This document shows positions 1-8,668 of a DNA stretch of 32,226 nucleotides, in pieces (the stretch's first letter is position 1; each line of letters begins with the position of its first letter). Origin of the DNA: Salinadaptatus halalkaliphilus (GTDB lineage: Archaea > Halobacteriota > Halobacteria > Halobacteriales > Natrialbaceae); assembly GCF_006543045.1 (NCBI RefSeq), contig NZ_RBZW01000010.1, forward strand, positions 1 to 32,226. Direction: 5' to 3'. The notes under the pieces are model-generated. The model did no database searches and was not told the origin of the DNA. It was given only the letters and a program-made list of their open reading frames with translations. The translations under genes and the position numbers were made by a program.

Positions 1-50
1 AGATCGTCCTCACTGAGGTGACGGACGATCTCTTTTTCCTGTCCCGCCAT
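1..50 (-). CDS. Start of a truncated gene, possibly an IS630-type transposase (partial)
   Basis: Only the first 16 codons are in the window, beginning with ATG at position 50 and reading MAGQEKEIVRHLSEDD before running off the left edge. From memory this resembles the N terminus of a group of haloarchaeal IS630-family transposases, but 16 residues cannot prove it. It sits next to a truncated TnpB gene, so a second transposon cutting that gene would fit the context. It could instead be an unrelated small regulator. Confidence 0.3.
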   Translation of the reverse strand, partial: MAGQEKEIVRHLSEDD

Positions 51-92
51 TACCCTACCAACTCAAAGCATACCTAAATCTTCTGTGAACCA

Positions 93-776
93 CTAATTGC
101 CGTCGTCGGCCCACAGTCGGGGGCGAACCGGAGAACCGCTCTCGTCGCGGTGACACACCGTGACGAGACTCGCTTCTCCAATGTCCACGCCTATCGGCGT
201 CCTGTCGAGTCCAGCGAGACAGGGCTCGCCAGACTCGTCTGGCGGCGTCCGCTCGTCGGCGGACGCCTCAGATTCGTCCTCCACGTCGCGGGTAGCGGTG
301 AGGTGGAGATACCACGTTCCGTCCCGCTCGAGGAGCCGACTTTCACCCATCTCGGCGTCGTCTGCGTACACCGCTTCGAGCCACTCCCGCTGGTCGGGAT
401 TGGCCCGTGCCGGAATCCAGAGGTGGTAATCCTCGTGGTGGGGAATTTTGACGTACCACTCGATAGCGTTCTGTGGCTGATGGTCGAGTTGCAGTCCCTC
501 GTTGGTGAACCGAACGGGGTGGTCGTCGTGAAGCTCGTTGGCGTCGTAGCTGTTCCCACAGAGTTGTGGGACGTACTTTTTGAGGGCGTTTTTTGCGTAG
601 CCGCTCAGGTCGTACTCGACAACTACGTCGTTGGCCGCTGACTGTGTGTCACAGCCAGCGGCGAAGGCGGCTTGAAGTGCCTGCTCATAACCTTCCTGTG
701 TCTCACGAAGCTTCTGTCGCTTGTGGGCGTTCGGGTCCACAAGCTTCAGTTCGAGCGTTTTCGTGAGTTTACCCAT
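93..776 (-). pseudogene. tnpB: Truncated TnpB-like protein (solo IS200/IS605 type)
   Basis: This is the N-terminal half of a TnpB-like RNA-guided nuclease. The reading frame is open further upstream, but the ATG at 776 (MGKLTKTLELKL) is the natural start because it opens directly into the usual beta-strand of haloarchaeal TnpB proteins. The protein reaches the first RuvC block (GVDIGEASLV, with the catalytic Asp) near residue 200 and stops at residue 227. The second RuvC block with its Glu, the zinc ribbon (CxxC...CxxC) and the last Asp block are all absent; intact relatives have about 400-430 residues. The cut end lies about 40 nt from the start of another partial gene at the window edge, so a later insertion or deletion probably removed the 3' half. 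It cannot encode an active nuclease. Confidence 0.75.
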
Positions 777-902
777 CGTCGCCGTACGATTCCTTTCAGT
801 TGTGATTGATATATAGCTCGGCCATTCGAAGTGGAAGTGAAACCGTGGGAAATCCGGCACTGCAATAGAACGGTGGGTTGTCACACTATGGTGTCCGCTT
901 AA

Positions 903-970
903 CCCCCGCCTGTTCGCTCCTCGGTTCCGACAGAGCGTCGGAACACTCGTCACTCACGGGAAGGCGGGGG
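903..970. mobile_element. Probable left-end hairpin of the truncated TnpB element
   Basis: A long imperfect stem-loop lies upstream of the truncated tnpB. The outer arms are CCCCCGCC (903-910) and GGCGGGGG (963-970); the inner arms are GTTCCGAC (924-931) and GTCGGAAC (937-944). Subterminal hairpins at this place are the signature of IS200/IS605 left ends. The flanking pseudogene reading frame becomes recognisable just to the right, near 984, so the element boundary is probably between 970 and 985. Confidence 0.5.
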
Positions 971-1004
971 TATACGCTCGTATCCCTATCACGACCTGGC
1001 GGAA

Positions 1005-2456
1005 ATGCACCGAGGCCGTGGAAACATTGGCACAGCGACCGAGATCTACCGTGCGCTGGCGGAGACAATCCGCGAAAACATGAATCGGATTGACGACAGT
1101 AGCGGGCACTACGGTCGCGAATTGAGCCGTGCCATCGAGGGATACGCCGAGACGATCGTCGAACAAGACTGTGAACACGCAGCAAAGCAACCCCACATCG
1201 AATATCTCTTCAAGGAATTCATCGTGGCAGACTACGACTTTGCCAGCGAGGACTACGACGAGGCATTACGGACAATCTGTACGACGAGGGCGGATCTCGA
1301 ATACTGGCTCGAGCTGTTGGATGCACACGTTTCAGGTGTCGACCTCGAGCCAGAGGCCCTCGAAACATCAGTCGGTTCTTCGACGGAGACGACTCAGGAC
1401 GAGGTCCAAGAAAACATCTCATCAAGCGAATCGACAGCCGATTCGAACGCGCAGTCGGAAGACGAGACAGACGCAACTGTCGAAAACGAGCGGACCGACG
1501 ATGTCCTCTATACTTCGGATTTCGCGACCGGACCGCTCTCTACGGACGACTTTACTGGCGGAACGCTTGATGTCGAGCATTTAGCGGTCGGACCACTAGA
1601 GATCGGATACTTCGTCGGCGATGCGTTTGACGAGCTTCGCGTGGACGCTCCAACAACCGTCGAACGGCACACTGCAGAGATCAAATCGCTGGAATCCAAC
1701 GCTTCCGAGTCAGACCTTGCCTCGAAGTTCCAGAAACGCCGTGTCCTCTCGACGTACGTGTACGTGCTGGAGGAACTTGGCGAGGAAGATGTTCTGGATA
1801 CGCTGTACGAAGAGATCTATCTCGAAGACAAGCGGTTCTGTAAGGCATACGCCGAGCGGCTGATCGAACAAGACGACGAAGAGCGTGCACTCGAGATCGT
1901 CGAACACGGAATTGACACATTCCGTTCAACGACTGACCTGCGCTGGCTCGCCGTCGATCTCTACCGAGATCGGGAGGCGGACAGATACAAGACGCTGTTG
2001 AAGCAACTATTTCTTGATCACTCCGAGTGAGACGCCTACGACGAGCTAAAGGAGACCTGTACCGATCGCGAATGGGCGTCGATATACGGGGAGTTCGAGC
2101 GTACACTCGACCAGCGTGACCGACAACGGCTGATCTCTATGTACGTCCACGAGATGGATCTTGAGAAGGCATTTTTCGAACTGAAGGAAGCCGAGAATCT
2201 ATTGTGGATTCGTCGCTATCAGGATCCGGTCGCAACAGTCGATCCGATCGAGTATTTCGAGATGTACCGCGAACAGCTGATTCCGTTTGCAGCCGGTGAT
2301 ACTGGGCGTCGTCATTACCGGGAAATTGCAGATCACTTGGAGTCGATGCAGGAATTGGTTTCTGACACCCGGCTCGAAGAGTTCGTCGAGTTCCTGAAGG
2401 AGGAACATTCGAATCGGCCAGCATTCCTCGACGAACTCGAGAAGGCAGGGTTTTGA
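1005..2456 (+). pseudogene. Degraded haloarchaeal protein: 5' end lost, one in-frame stop
   Basis: Two open stretches, 1005-2030 and 2139-2456, lie in the same frame. Reading through the single TGA at 2028-2030 gives continuous, sensible protein (...FLDHSE-stop-DAYDELKETCTDREW...), so one nonsense change, for example TGG to TGA, split the gene. The frame is also open upstream of the first ATG (YPYHDLAEMHRGRGN), and the protein begins in the middle of a helical repeat, so the true 5' part was cut away by the TnpB element on the left. Residues about 100-160 are an acidic low-complexity linker; the rest is helical and repeat-like. From memory, the C-terminal third (helix pairs ending RPAFLDELEKAGF) looks like the tail of haloarchaeal SWIM zinc-finger proteins, but the SWIM motif itself would lie in the lost part. 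It converges on the gene at 2458-3351 with a 1-nt gap. Confidence 0.6.
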
Positions 2457-2457
2457 C

Positions 2458-3351
2458 TCACTCGGTAACCTCCTTGAACTCCCCATCACGACCGGCAAAC
2501 ACTCGAACGTCTGGTCCGTCTGATATCGCGGTCAACTGATCTACAGTCGCCGGAACACCGTCGATATCCAGTTCCCAGGGGACCGTATTGAATACGATCG
2601 CAAGAGTCGTGTCCGTATGCGTGCCTGTATCGAGACGGTAGAGTCGGTCGCGAACAAGAACCTGCCCGAGAACGGTGTCGAACGCCGATGCCTCGAACGT
2701 TTTCGCCGTTTGAACGATCCAGTCACTCTCGTCCGTCTCGATGATGGCATCGACCGTCCGGGTAACTATCTCGCCGACTGAACTGTCCACTCCATGCGCA
2801 GGCGAGTCGGGAAGTTGCGATGTCCCGACAACAACATCTCGATGAACAGTGCCGTCAACGACATCTGCTGCAAGGAACTGCTCGATGACGGTTCGCTCAC
2901 GTTCGTCTTCATCCATGTACTTTTCCTCAATCGCTTCCAGCCCGTGATTGGCGACCTGATCGAGAAATCCGAGCGTGGTATCCGTAGCGTCGACGTCCGG
3001 CCCATAGCCGATTGGATCACCACGATGGGTCGTCGCCCAGACGAGTCCGTCGTCGATGATGCCAACGTACCCATCGATGTTGACGTGTCGACCACTGGCT
3101 TTGAATGCCTGTGACGGCGATTCGTCGATATTCGAGCCGAGCGTCCGGTTGTAGTGGAAATCCCGGTCGTAGACGTCTTCCGGCGAATTCTCGCGTATGC
3201 CTCCCGGGAAGACCTGGATCGACCCATACCGATTGTTCACCCGCTCGATCTCGACTGTGATGCCGTACTTGTCGGAAATCGTGTACAGGAGGTCGATTAT
3301 CTGCTCGTGATCGTCGTAGTTTGGTGCGTCAGCATAGTATCGAAGCTTCAT
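2458..3351 (-). CDS. Conserved haloarchaeal hypothetical protein
   Basis: A 297-residue acidic soluble protein with no signal peptide or membrane segment; I do not recognise its family. The N terminus (MKLRYYADAPNYDDHEQIID) looks like a small alpha/beta domain, followed by two regular alpha/beta stretches and a C-terminal domain with the pattern VRDRLYRLDTGTHTDTTLAIVFNTVPWELDIDG. There is no obvious catalytic motif. Its ATG overlaps the stop of the upstream gene by 4 nt (ATGA at 3348-3351), so the two are translationally coupled and probably work together. It converges on the broken gene on the plus strand. No function can be assigned from the sequence alone. Confidence 0.7.
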   Translation of the reverse strand: MKLRYYADAPNYDDHEQIIDLLYTISDKYGITVEIERVNNRYGSIQVFPGGIRENSPEDVYDRDFHYNRTLGSNIDESPSQAFKASGRHVNIDGYVGIIDDGLVWATTHRGDPIGYGPDVDATDTTLGFLDQVANHGLEAIEEKYMDEDERERTVIEQFLAADVVDGTVHRDVVVGTSQLPDSPAHGVDSSVGEIVTRTVDAIIETDESDWIVQTAKTFEASAFDTVLGQVLVRDRLYRLDTGTHTDTTLAIVFNTVPWELDIDGVPATVDQLTAISDGPDVRVFAGRDGEFKEVTE

Positions 3352-4454
3352 GGCTCTTCAGTCCCCCGTTCGTCGGACGCCCTCGCGTCAGTCAGTCGGT
3401 TTTCGACGTCCTCGAGACAGTCGGCTACCATCGACGCTCCTTCGAGAGGACCCTCAACCTCCAGCGCTGCTCGGTACAGTTCCGCAGTACGCTCCAACTC
3501 TTCCATCGATAGCTCGTCGGGCTCATCGAGCCAGTAGCTATCCGCGAGTTTCTTGTACGCCCAGGGATCCTCGGGGTACTCCTCGATGAGCGCCTCGAAC
3601 TCGGCCCTGCTGTCTGTGGTTCTACCTAGTTCCGCGAGCGAATCGGCGACGAAGTGGCGAAAGTCGAGCAGGAGCTCGTCGTCTGCGTCCGGAAACTGCT
3701 CGCAGACCTCTCGACAGAACTCGAGTCGATGCTCGTGATATGCTGGATCGTCCTGAGCGACGGTGGCAAGATCGCTGTCGAGCGTTCGAATGAACGCCTC
3801 GAGCGAGAGAAACGTCGGTAATGTTCGGTCTGCTTCTTCGATGGTCGTACTGTCGTCGGGTATGACGGCGAGGATGTACTCCCAGGCAGTTAGCCATTGA
3901 TCACAGGCCTCAGCGCGGTTTCCCTTCTCCCGGAGGTCGCGACCCTCCTGTACGAAATCGTAGATCCGTTCTTTATTCGGAACCTCGGGTGCCCAACGGT
4001 CCCAGAGTTCCTGTGCCGCCATCCAAATAAAGTCCTGATCGTAGCCCGTAGCATCAACCTCGTATTCGGCTTCCCACTGCTCAGAAAGTGTTGTCGCCGA
4101 CTCGAAGTCTTCTGCTCGGTTCCGAAACGAGGCCTCGTTTGTTGCAATGCCGTGATCCTCGAGCTTCGCGACGATCTCGTCCGTCGAGAGTGCTTCGACA
4201 TCACTGAGCTCCCATGCATCAGCAGGATAGGTACCGTCTGATGTATTGACTGTTCGTTGTTCACGCTGGATGGATTGATTGGTGTCCGTGTCTGCGTCGT
4301 TATTGCTCTCATCTACGCCGTGTTCGTCGACGTATTGCTCAACACGCTTTCGGTCGATTCGGCTCAGTTCGTCACGTTCGTGGGACTCGTAGAGATGCTC
4401 TCGAAGCGCAGTCTCCTCCTCGAAAGTTTGCTCACAGTAGCGACAGTCGCTCAT
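3348..4454 (-). CDS. C2H2 zinc-finger protein with C-terminal TPR-like helical repeats
   Basis: A 368-residue acidic protein. Residues 4-25 form a clear classical C2H2 finger (CRYCEQTFEEETALREHLYESH), then a charged linker up to about residue 80. Next is an HTH-like or homing-endonuclease-associated-type helical segment (LSTDEIVAKLEDHGIATNEASFR, about 87-110). The C-terminal half carries TPR-like helix pairs, clearest at about residues 250-340 (EFCREVCEQFPDADDELLLDFRH and FEALIEEYPEDPWAYKKLADSYW). The finger suggests nucleic-acid or protein binding and the repeats suggest a scaffold. It is the first gene of a two-gene unit with the 297-residue protein. The start is fixed by the finger, which begins two residues after the ATG at 4454. 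The pairing of finger and repeats is real; any biological role is unknown. Confidence 0.7.
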   Translation of the reverse strand: MSDCRYCEQTFEEETALREHLYESHERDELSRIDRKRVEQYVDEHGVDESNNDADTDTNQSIQREQRTVNTSDGTYPADAWELSDVEALSTDEIVAKLEDHGIATNEASFRNRAEDFESATTLSEQWEAEYEVDATGYDQDFIWMAAQELWDRWAPEVPNKERIYDFVQEGRDLREKGNRAEACDQWLTAWEYILAVIPDDSTTIEEADRTLPTFLSLEAFIRTLDSDLATVAQDDPAYHEHRLEFCREVCEQFPDADDELLLDFRHFVADSLAELGRTTDSRAEFEALIEEYPEDPWAYKKLADSYWLDEPDELSMEELERTAELYRAALEVEGPLEGASMVADCLEDVENRLTDARASDERGTEEP

Positions 4455-4598
4455 TAGCTGGGGCTACGCACGCGGGTGGAAAAAACAACAGGTGTCAACA
4501 GGAAATCGGTGACGAAGCGTCCAGAGAATGCGTGTTAACAGCACTTACACTTCCTCCAATCTTTCAGACCGAACTCGTCGAAGTAGGACAACACCGGA

Positions 4599-4626
4599 GT
4601 CAGCTACCAACGGCTGAAGCCGTTGG
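4599..4626 (-). mobile_element. Right-end hairpin and predicted omega-RNA end of the TnpB element
   Basis: The arms CCAACGGC (4607-4614) and GCCGTTGG (4619-4626) form an 8-bp stem with a TGAA loop. Read on the minus strand, the hairpin is preceded by GACAAGCC and the end is CTGAC, ending at 4599. The same layout (GACAAGCC, hairpin, TTGAC) ends the two other intact TnpB elements in this window, so 4599 is taken as the element's last base. By analogy with known TnpB elements, the guide part of the omega RNA would start at 4598 and run to lower coordinates. Confidence 0.6.
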
Positions 4627-5892
4627 CTTGTCGGTGGACTCCCGTTCTGCCGACACGTAGGCGTCGGACGCCACGTCAGTAGCGTTCACGGTCATCGTCC
4701 CCGACTTCAGGGCGTACTGACAGAACGCCCCTCCAGCGGGGGACTTCTGCCCCCGCTGGAGTTTGAGTGCGAGTTTTCGGGCGACGTTTTTCGCTGCGTT
4801 GTAGTCGGCGTTCGCCGAGTACGAACAGTCGAGACACTGGAAGTGCTGGCCGTCACGATTCTCGTCGAGCGTACAGCCACACTTCGAGCATTGTTGGCTG
4901 GTGTAGGATGGTTCGACTGTTTCGACCACGATACCAGCCAGTTCTGCCTTGTGTTCGGTCTGTTCTTGCAGTTCGCGGAACGCCCACTGTTGGAACTTCT
5001 TGCCGTCGCTGATACGCTCTCGAATCTGCTCCAGGTCCTCGAAGGCGATGTGCGTACAGCCGTGGCGCTTGGCTTCCGCGAGGATCTCTTTGGAACACCG
5101 ATGGAGGTAGTCTCTACTCCAGCGACCGAACCTGTCGCCAATGCGCTGGAAGGTTAGATGTACGCTCCGCGTTCCAGTCTGTTGGAGGCTGGCACGCCGT
5201 TTTTCGAACTCGCGGCGCTGGTGGTTAAGATAGTCAGCGTTGCCGACGAATGCACCTGTCGAGGTCACGGCAATGTGGTCATCAACGTTACAGTCCACGC
5301 CAAGCACGTTCGAATGCTCGGCTTTCTCAGGACGTTCAACGTCGAGTTCTCGTTCCATCACTGCGTGCAGGTAGAACTTGTCGGCTTCGCTGTCATAGTG
5401 GACGGTGCTGGTCGAAAACGAGTAGTCGTCGTTCAGCAGGTATTCGCCGTGTGGTGCGCCGTCTGGGTCGTCAGGTAGGTCGTATTCGCATTCGACTCTG
5501 CCGTTGACGGTGGCGAGGCTCACTTTGTCACGGTAGTAGGTGGCGGCTCGCTTATCGTAGACGATGCTGAACGTGTCGTACCCTGGCTTGCTGGTGGTCT
5601 CGCCGTCAGCAAGCCGATCAACGCAGTTGTCGATGTCGTCGGTGGCGCGTTTGATCGCCTTCTGGACGAGGTTCGCATGCAGGTAGTCTGCTTCTTCACG
5701 AAGGTCGTCGTAGATGGCGGCTTCGGCTTCGCTCTTGCTGGTTACGCAGTCCTCGTCAGGGTAACGCCACGCCCAGTCTGCGGTGCGGTTCGCGCAGTAC
5801 TGGAATTTGTCGTTGGTGGCGTGGAGGTCACTCTTGCGGTCGTCAGGCACGTCGAGACGGACACGAACCGTTCGAGTCACCTCCCACGCCAT
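4600..5892 (-). CDS. tnpB: TnpB, RNA-guided DNA nuclease of a solo IS200/IS605-type element
   Basis: A complete TnpB of 430 residues counted from the ATG at 5892; an in-frame GTG three codons earlier (5901) is the alternative start. All expected blocks are present: RuvC-I GVDCNVD (Asp about 200), RuvC-II AFEDLE (Glu about 285), a zinc ribbon CSKCG...CLDC (Cys about 335, 338, 353, 356) and RuvC-III ADYNAAKN (Asp about 363). Family knowledge: TnpB cuts DNA next to a short transposon-adjacent motif, guided by an omega RNA made from the 3' end of the gene and the right end of the element. No tnpA transposase lies nearby, so the element needs a helper in trans to move. The coding sequence runs through the right-end hairpin, so the last residues (TASAVGS) are encoded by the hairpin itself. 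All catalytic residues are intact, so it may be active. Confidence 0.9.
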   Translation of the reverse strand: MAWEVTRTVRVRLDVPDDRKSDLHATNDKFQYCANRTADWAWRYPDEDCVTSKSEAEAAIYDDLREEADYLHANLVQKAIKRATDDIDNCVDRLADGETTSKPGYDTFSIVYDKRAATYYRDKVSLATVNGRVECEYDLPDDPDGAPHGEYLLNDDYSFSTSTVHYDSEADKFYLHAVMERELDVERPEKAEHSNVLGVDCNVDDHIAVTSTGAFVGNADYLNHQRREFEKRRASLQQTGTRSVHLTFQRIGDRFGRWSRDYLHRCSKEILAEAKRHGCTHIAFEDLEQIRERISDGKKFQQWAFRELQEQTEHKAELAGIVVETVEPSYTSQQCSKCGCTLDENRDGQHFQCLDCSYSANADYNAAKNVARKLALKLQRGQKSPAGGAFCQYALKSGTMTVNATDVASDAYVSAERESTDKPTASAVGS

Positions 5893-5987
5893 GTGCGTCA
5901 CAGTAATATCTACTCTTTATTAGTATTTTTCCGCAACGTTAGGGAGTCGGCAATGCTGTGTTCGGTGGATTGCTTCGCGGAGCGTAC

Positions 5988-6030
5988 GCGCTTCCTCCCA
6001 CGGCTAAAGCCGGTGGGCTTCCGCGCTGTT
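5988..6030. mobile_element. Left-end hairpin of the TnpB element
   Basis: Upstream of tnpB, CCCACGGC (5997-6004) pairs with GCCGGTGGG (6009-6017) apart from one bulged G, around a TAAA loop; GCGC blocks on both sides extend the stem. This is the place and type of structure expected for an IS200/IS605 left end. The interval 5893-6118 holds nothing else I can recognise, and I cannot fix the outer border of the element. Confidence 0.5.
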
Positions 6031-6118
6031 ACCGCTGTGACCTCCCCCAGACACCAGATTGAGCCATCCACACGACAGCTACCAGCGACAGGAGTGTGAG
6101 TCAGTACGTTCCCGAGCC

Positions 6119-6433
6119 CTAGACACAATTGGGGGCCGTCCGAGCACCACTGTAATCGACGTGGACTGCTGGTGGTCTCGGAGAATCAGAAGCCGGGATG
6201 CCATTCCAATCAACGACATGGATATTCGCCATCTCTCCAGAGAACCGAAATCGCATCACACCGGTCTCTACCGCACCTTCAGCGGAGTGGTTTGTCACGA
6301 CAGTTGCCTCCTCGAGCGGATCGGCACCGACCAGTTCGATCTCGCCGTCGACAGTGATTTCGTAGTTCGATGGGACGCCGCTACCGACGATGGTCACGAG
6401 ATGTGGCAGCGTCTCGTCAGCCTCAGCAGACAT
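6119..6433 (-). CDS. Small conserved haloarchaeal protein of unknown function
   Basis: A 104-residue acidic protein, likely soluble and all-beta. The pattern LPHLVTIVGSGVPSNYEITVDGEIELV...ATVVTNHSAEGAVETGVMRFRFSGEMANIHVVDWNGIP is regular beta-strand and recurs, as I remember, in small haloarchaeal proteins of unknown role. No catalytic or metal-binding motif is visible. The ATG at 6433 has a TATA-like box about 28 nt upstream and no Shine-Dalgarno sequence, which fits a leaderless transcript. The next gene upstream on the same strand is the PadR-like regulator; the gap between them (about 90 nt) holds this gene's own promoter, so they need not form an operon. Confidence 0.65.
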   Translation of the reverse strand: MSAEADETLPHLVTIVGSGVPSNYEITVDGEIELVGADPLEEATVVTNHSAEGAVETGVMRFRFSGEMANIHVVDWNGIPASDSPRPPAVHVDYSGARTAPNCV

Positions 6434-6456
6434 ACTTTGACGAGCTAATCCTGCCG

Positions 6457-6464
6457 TTATAAGC
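6457..6464 (-). promoter_or_regulatory. TATA box for the 104-residue gene
   Basis: The minus strand reads CTTATAAC, centred about 28 nt upstream of the ATG at 6433. This is the standard distance for a haloarchaeal leaderless promoter. Confidence 0.5.
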
Positions 6465-6523
6465 CTTCTTTTCGATGGAATCGTTGGAATTAGTGAAGGA
6501 ACAACGATCGAAAATATGGTCTC

Positions 6524-6799
6524 TCAGATGTCTACGTACTCCCGTTCCCATTCTCGTCTGTTCTCGATAGTTCCCTCTCCCGACTCGGTGATAGCGTAGT
6601 AGTTGGTGCGACGGTCGAGTTGCCCTTTCTCGACCAGTTCTTTGTTGACTAGGGTGTCGAGATTTGGGTACAGTCGTCCGTGATTGATTTCGGCGCTGTA
6701 GTATGTCTCGATCTCCTCCTTGACGTCCTGTCCCGACGGCTGATCGGCACCTGCGATGACGTACAACAGGTCGCGCTGGAATCCAGTGAGGTCGTCCAT
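6524..6799 (-). CDS. PadR-family winged-helix regulator
   Basis: A 91-residue protein consisting of one PadR-type winged helix: LTGFQRDLLYVIAG (helix 1), SGQDVKEEIETYY (helix 2), NHGRLYPNLDTLVNKELVEKG (recognition helix and wing) and a final NYYAITESGEGTIENRREWEREYV segment. The motif HGRLYPNLDTL matches the PadR hallmark GxxYPxLxxLE region. Such short PadR proteins are common on haloarchaeal plasmids and viruses and usually repress a neighbouring gene. The target cannot be named from the sequence; the divergent McrB-like remnant and the downstream 104-residue gene are the nearest candidates. Confidence 0.85.
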   Translation of the reverse strand: MDDLTGFQRDLLYVIAGADQPSGQDVKEEIETYYSAEINHGRLYPNLDTLVNKELVEKGQLDRRTNYYAITESGEGTIENRREWEREYVDI

Positions 6800-6981
6800 C
6801 CTACACGAGTCTTCAACGATCCTGCATTTGACTTCTTTTCCGAATACAATTGGATGTATAGATCTTGTGAACGTCTTGTTTGGGTTAATATCTTGTCTGT
6901 ACTAAGTGTCAGTACTCACAGGCAGTTGAGAGTGTCGTATCAGCCAGAGAGATTATTTAGAGAAGGAGCAACAATGAGGGT

Positions 6982-8357
6982 GTGACTCAAGCGGATTTAG
7001 GACCACGACGACAGGAACTTCTCGAAGCATGGGGCACATATGCCGCAACCACGCCTCAGAGCGAATTTCACGATTTCGGGCCGGAAAATCGAAACGAAAG
7101 AGTACGCGATCAACTGGAATCGTTCCTCGAGTCGCCATCCGAGACCCCTTCGAAGAACTGTGGTCACACGACGTCCTGCGAGATGCCGTGATGGGCGGAT
7201 CAGCACTCGTTCTCAATACCTGGCCAGGCACCTTGGACGACTTGGCCGCTCGATTCGAACGAATGCAGACAGCCGAGGAATACGATCCCAGTTGGGAGGA
7301 CGATATTGTAGCCACAAGCGCGATCTGGGAACTCTACGGGCACATGGATCCAGCCAACCGCCCAATCCTGAACAGTCAGGTAATGTCTGGGCTAGACTCA
7401 CTCGGATTCAACAAACCAGCAGACTATCAGAACAGACGGGGATTCGAGCGGTTCGCAGACGCTTACGATTCGATCGTCGGTCACGCCACAGCAGCAACGG
7501 ACCACGAAGTCCCGTGGTATTTCGAACTCGAGCAGTTTCTCGTAATGGCTGGAACTGAGAATCAATACGACATCCATTCAGCGCTCCCAGTCGACCCGGA
7601 GTATCCGAAGGTGGTCGGCTGGGAGGCTGAGGGCCATGCAGGCAAAATCGTATTCAGAGATCTTGCTCCCCTGTTGGAGAAGTACACTGAATCCAAGGCA
7701 GGAGGCGGATTCGAAAAAGGTGAGACCGGCTTGTGGGGAGACTACTGGGAGTCCTGGAAGTGGACCCATGCTGACCACATCCGAACCAACGTCCGAACGG
7801 AGTACGAGATCACAGATCTCAGTGGTGACGAGCTCGAGTCCTTCCTGAAGCAGTTCAAGAACGCCCCAGACGTCGAATTATCGAGTACTGTCCCAACGTA
7901 CTTGCTCGGCGGACGGTCTGGGGGAATTCTCTGGAACGATTTCAAAAATCGATCTCTCGAACACCCGCACGATGCAGCAGAAGTCCTCTCAATGCTCTTT
8001 GACGAGAACAAGCCATTGACTGATCGGCTGGCCCGCTTCAACGATTTCTACGCACCATTAGAAACCTCACCAGGGCCGTTGCTCAGTCTAGCTACGATGT
8101 TTCTCATGCTCACATATCCAACAGAGTACGTGATGTACAAGTACGGCAAATTCAGCTCGTTCTTCGAGGAGTATAGCGATTACAACGTTTCGACCGGCTT
8201 CGAGCCAAAACAATACTGGGTGCTCAACGAGGCGAGTCAGCGAATCGTTCGGCGACTGAATGGGATGTTCGACGAGGATCCCCGTATCGATACTGAAGCA
8301 TCGATGCTTGACGTCCACACGCTGATCTGGGTTACAGTCGGTGTTGAAAACCTTTGA
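6982..8357 (+). pseudogene. Frameshifted remnant resembling the N-terminal part of a McrB-type restriction ATPase
   Basis: Two frames join into one protein. From the GTG at 6982 the frame reads VTQADLGPRRQELLEAWG... to about 7143. The next frame, open from before 7145 to 8357, continues DPFEELWSHDVLRDAVMGG.... Adding one C to the CCCC run at 7145-7148 would give continuous SETPFEELW, so a 1-nt loss broke the gene. The C-terminal part (YVMYKYGKFSSFFEEYSDYNVSTGFEPKQYWVLN...ASMLDVHTLIWV) resembles, from memory, the domain in front of the AAA+ GTPase in archaeal McrB-like proteins. No Walker A motif or AAA+ region follows; the frame stops at 8357 and downstream DNA is noncoding. It is thus a remnant or a stand-alone recognition domain. 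The 1-nt shift could also be a sequencing error, but the missing ATPase is not explained by that. Confidence 0.55.
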
Positions 8358-8642
8358 TAGGGATTAGCAAATTAGTACATAGTTTTCCGCCAGTCCTCTT
8401 CAGAGACTGCCAGATATGCTGTGATGAATATAAAGCACGAGTGCAGCAGCGAGCGAATGCGCCGTATTGCTTGACCGATGGTACAGAAGGAGAACAGAAA
8501 CAATCATATTTCCAATATTAACAGTCGAGCTGAAAGGCCAGTTTACCTAACGTTCCAATCAGCGACTGCTGGTGGTGTCGTCTGATGTTCCAGCGTTCTG
8601 GAGTGGTGAACGTTGTTTGTGCCCTAATTTTAAGTGAGTTGA
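8358..8642. other. Intergenic stretch without genes
   Basis: I see no credible reading frame, tRNA or repeat here. The stretch lies where the ATPase part of a McrB-like gene would be expected. Near its right end (about 8625-8636) an AT-rich TAATTTTAAG is a plausible TATA box for the gene starting at 8669. Confidence 0.4.
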
Positions 8643-8668
8643 GTAACACTGTTACAGTAGATGTAACA
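8643..8668 (+). promoter_or_regulatory. Overlapping palindromes, probable operator of the downstream gene
   Basis: Three GTAAC/GTTAC half-sites are packed directly before the start codon: GTAAC (8643-8647), GTTAC (8651-8655) and GTAAC (8663-8667). They form two overlapping inverted repeats, the better being TGTTACA (8650-8656) with TGTAACA (8662-8668). The block lies between the likely TATA box and the ATG, where a bound repressor would block transcription. The gene product begins with a ribbon-helix-helix-like domain, so autoregulation is the simple guess. Confidence 0.5.

Noticed and set aside
2028-2030. Selenocysteine recoding of the TGA
   Set aside because: Haloarchaea are not known to have the selenocysteine machinery, no insertion-element hairpin is evident, and the gene has also lost its 5' end, so a nonsense mutation is simpler.
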